64,000 bases of DNA, from assembly GCA_964291465.2 (NCBI GenBank), contig OZ219941.1:1-64000 (forward strand). Direction: 5' to 3'. This DNA is from JAGWBJ01 sp964291465. GTDB lineage: Bacteria > Chloroflexota > Dehalococcoidia > Lucifugimonadales > JAGWBF01. A program made the translations under genes and the position numbers. Below the pieces are notes generated by a model. That model did no database searches and had not been told where the DNA came from. It saw only the letters and a program-made list of their open reading frames with translations. Each line of letters starts with the position of its first letter. Position 1 is the stretch's first letter. Below are positions 62,529 to 64,000 of the stretch, piece after piece.

Positions 62529-63272
62529 ATGACCAGCGGCACGACTGACGTGAAGGGTCTGGTGCGGGACCATTACGGGGAGAGGGCCCGGCGGGCCTCG
62601 GCGGGACCGACTTCCGAGACGTGCTGCGGGCCCTCGGCCGTCTACTCTCCCCTGGAGCTGGAGGGCCTGCCTCCGACTGTGACCGCCGCCTCGGCGGGAT
62701 GCGGCAACCCCACGGCCCTCGCCGACATAAGCGAAGGGGAGGTCGTGCTGGACCTGGGGAGCGGCGGGGGAATAGACTGCTTCATCGCCTCCAGGCAAAC
62801 GGGAGAGTCCGGGCGGGTCCTCGGCGTGGACATGACCCTGGACATGGTCCGGCTGGCCAAGGGCAACGCCCGGAAGCTGGGTGTCTCCAACGTCGACTTC
62901 GTGCTGGGAGAGCTGGAGCACCTGCCCCTGCCTCCGGCATCGGTGGACGTGCTCCTCTCCAACTGCGTGATAAACCTGTCCACGGACAAGGACGCGGTGT
63001 TCCGGGAGGCGTTCCGGGTGCTGAAGCCGGGCGGGCGGCTCCACGTCTCGGACATCGTCCTGGACCGGGAGCTGCCCGAGGAGGTGCGGCGTGATGCCGA
63101 GCAGCTCGTGGGCTGCATAGCCGGCGCCGACCTCCACGAGGTGTACCTGGAGCGCATGCGGCGGGCCGGGTTCACCGGCGTGACCACTCGGGAGGCCGTC
63201 GCCCACCGTCCCGGCGACGTGACCGGCGTGGTGAGCGCCAAGGTGGAGGCCACCCGGCCTCCGGACCGGTAA
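62529..63272 (+). CDS. arsM: arsenite S-adenosylmethionine methyltransferase-like protein
   Basis: SAM-dependent methyltransferase (247 residues) of the ArsM group, which methylates arsenite. The SAM motif is VVLDLGSGGGIDCFIAS, and SNCVINLSTDKDAVFREAFRVLKPGGRLHVSD is diagnostic. Cys84, Cys146 and Cys196 occupy the positions expected for the arsenic-binding triad, with a further CC pair at 32-33. No arsR or ars transport gene is next to it. The start at ATG 62529 follows AAGGAGGCG. Confidence 0.87.
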   Translation: MTSGTTDVKGLVRDHYGERARRASAGPTSETCCGPSAVYSPLELEGLPPTVTAASAGCGNPTALADISEGEVVLDLGSGGGIDCFIASRQTGESGRVLGVDMTLDMVRLAKGNARKLGVSNVDFVLGELEHLPLPPASVDVLLSNCVINLSTDKDAVFREAFRVLKPGGRLHVSDIVLDRELPEEVRRDAEQLVGCIAGADLHEVYLERMRRAGFTGVTTREAVAHRPGDVTGVVSAKVEATRPPDR

Positions 63273-63315
63273 GCGGCCGGTCCGGAGCGGGCGCCGGGGG
63301 CCGTCTCCCGTTTTC

Positions 63316-63807
63316 CTAGCTTGCGGCGCCGACGGGGGCGTCGAGGGCGTCCAGGCCCCTTCTCACCGTCCCCAGGATGGATGTCATCTCGGTCTCGAGG
63401 CGTCGCAGGGTCTGCAAGACGTAGGCGTCGGCCTCGTTCCTGTTCCGCTGGGCCTCGGTGGCGGCCTGGTTGGTCATGCGAGTGGCCTTGCGCTCGGCCT
63501 CCTCTTCCAGCTCGGCGGCGTGTCGCCGCGCCGTGGCCAGCACGTCGCTCTGGTCCACCCTGTTCCTGAACTCCGCCTCGGCCTGGGACTTGGTGCGCTT
63601 GGCGTCGATCTGGGCCTGGCTGAGGATGTTGTCCTTCCTCTCGATGACCTCCTGGGCGGCGCGAAGGTCCTGGGGTATGGCCAGGCGCAGCTGCTCGATC
63701 ACCTCCATGAGCCTGTCGTCGTCCACCAGCCTGTTCCTCGTACCGGGCATCACCCGACTGGTCGTTACCAAGGCCTCCAGCCTGTCGATAATATTGAGTA
63801 TGTCCAT
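63316..63807 (-). CDS. coiled-coil protein, DivIVA/ATP-synthase-b-like
   Basis: A 163-residue soluble, mostly helical protein. After an N-terminal segment MDILNIIDRLEALVTTSRVMPGT, a long coiled coil spans about residues 55-150 (AQEVIERKDNILSQAQIDAKRTKSQAEAEF). Similar proteins encoded after coaD are often annotated as DivIVA-like or ATP synthase subunit b-like; a specific role is not established. It is probably co-transcribed with coaD, with 47 bp of tandem repeat between them. Confidence 0.7.
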   Translation of the reverse strand: MDILNIIDRLEALVTTSRVMPGTRNRLVDDDRLMEVIEQLRLAIPQDLRAAQEVIERKDNILSQAQIDAKRTKSQAEAEFRNRVDQSDVLATARRHAAELEEEAERKATRMTNQAATEAQRNRNEADAYVLQTLRRLETEMTSILGTVRRGLDALDAPVGAAS

Positions 63808-63820
63808 GGGTCCCTCCCTC

Positions 63821-63870
63821 CTAATAATAGCTCGGGCCTAATAATAGTCCGGGCCTATAATGATTCGGGC
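63821..63870. repeat. 17-bp tandem repeat at the coaD stop codon
   Basis: Three imperfect units, CTAATAATAGCTCGGGC, CTAATAATAGTCCGGGC and CTATAATGATTCGGGC. On the minus strand each unit ends in TAG, and the first of them is the coaD stop codon. Confidence 0.85.
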
Positions 63871-64000
63871 CGCTGCTCCTGCGACCTCATTTTGCGCTGG
63901 ACCGCATCCATAACGTGGACGGGCACCAGGCCGGCGGGGTCTCCGCCCAACCCGATGACCTCCTTGATCAGACTGGAGCTCACGTACTGGTATGGCAGGC
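63855..64000 (-). CDS. coaD: phosphopantetheine adenylyltransferase, C-terminal part
   Basis: The last 48 residues of CoaD, which makes dephospho-CoA from phosphopantetheine and ATP. The conserved YVSSSLIKEVIGLGGDPAG carries the SSS-x-x-KE nucleotide-binding motif, followed by LVPVHVMDAVQRKM. The N-terminal portion is beyond the window. Confidence 0.85.
   Translation of the reverse strand, partial: LPYQYVSSSLIKEVIGLGGDPAGLVPVHVMDAVQRKMRSQEQRPESL

Overview
The window is about 64 kb of high-G+C bacterial DNA with dense coding on both strands. There is no rRNA, tRNA or CRISPR array that I can recognise. The gene mix suggests a Chloroflexota bacterium, perhaps Dehalococcoidia or SAR202-like: an alpha-2-macroglobulin lipoprotein, an inositol-phospholipid operon, EthD-like paralogues, a DUF1989/urease cluster, an ArsM-like methyltransferase, a solo molybdenum hydroxylase subunit, and coaD next to a coiled-coil gene. 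This assignment is inference from gene content only.

Layout. 1-7 kb (minus strand): a truncated MFS transporter, two paralogous maleate-isomerase-like genes, thioredoxin reductase, and a four-gene membrane/cupredoxin cluster. 7-15 kb: a fatty-acid desaturase, signal peptidase I with a 17-bp minisatellite at its stop codon, an ino1/PimA-like/CDP-alcohol phosphotransferase operon, three tandem EthD-like genes and a polyprenol-phosphate mannosyltransferase-like GT2. 15-26.5 kb: a 1438-residue A2M lipoprotein with an intact thioester motif, an AapJQMP-type amino-acid ABC transporter and a second ABC exporter. 26.5-35.5 kb (minus): transglutaminase, alpha-E and circularly permuted ATP-grasp genes, then a five-gene signalling operon (STAS, receiver-PP2C, RsbW-like kinase, membrane-tethered binding protein, histidine kinase). 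35.8-39.2 kb: DUF1989 protein plus an atypical urease ureABC. 39.2-46.2 kb: a GMC oxidoreductase pair, dCTP deaminase, and an amidase/hydantoinase/FAD-oxidase group that could convert N-methylhydantoin to glycine. 46.2-53.6 kb: repeats, an MBL hydrolase, gamma-glutamyltransferase, two SDRs, a HEPN-like gene, an IS1595-like remnant and an ornithine-cyclodeaminase-like gene. 53.7-58.4 kb: an ImuB-like/DUF6504/DnaE2 mutasome with a palindromic operator over its promoter. 58.6-64 kb: a cupin, a coiled-coil membrane protein, a molybdopterin hydroxylase large subunit, an ArsM-like methyltransferase, a coiled-coil protein and the end of coaD.

Two patterns cut across the window. First, six genes are broken by a single missing base, and all six are most simply repaired by adding one G or C to a short G/C run; this suggests homopolymer-length errors in the assembly rather than pseudogenes. 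Second, short tandem duplications recur around gene ends; those at lepB, coaD and the small gene at 62.2 kb each repeat the stop codon. A dispersed palindromic repeat family occupies several intergenic gaps.
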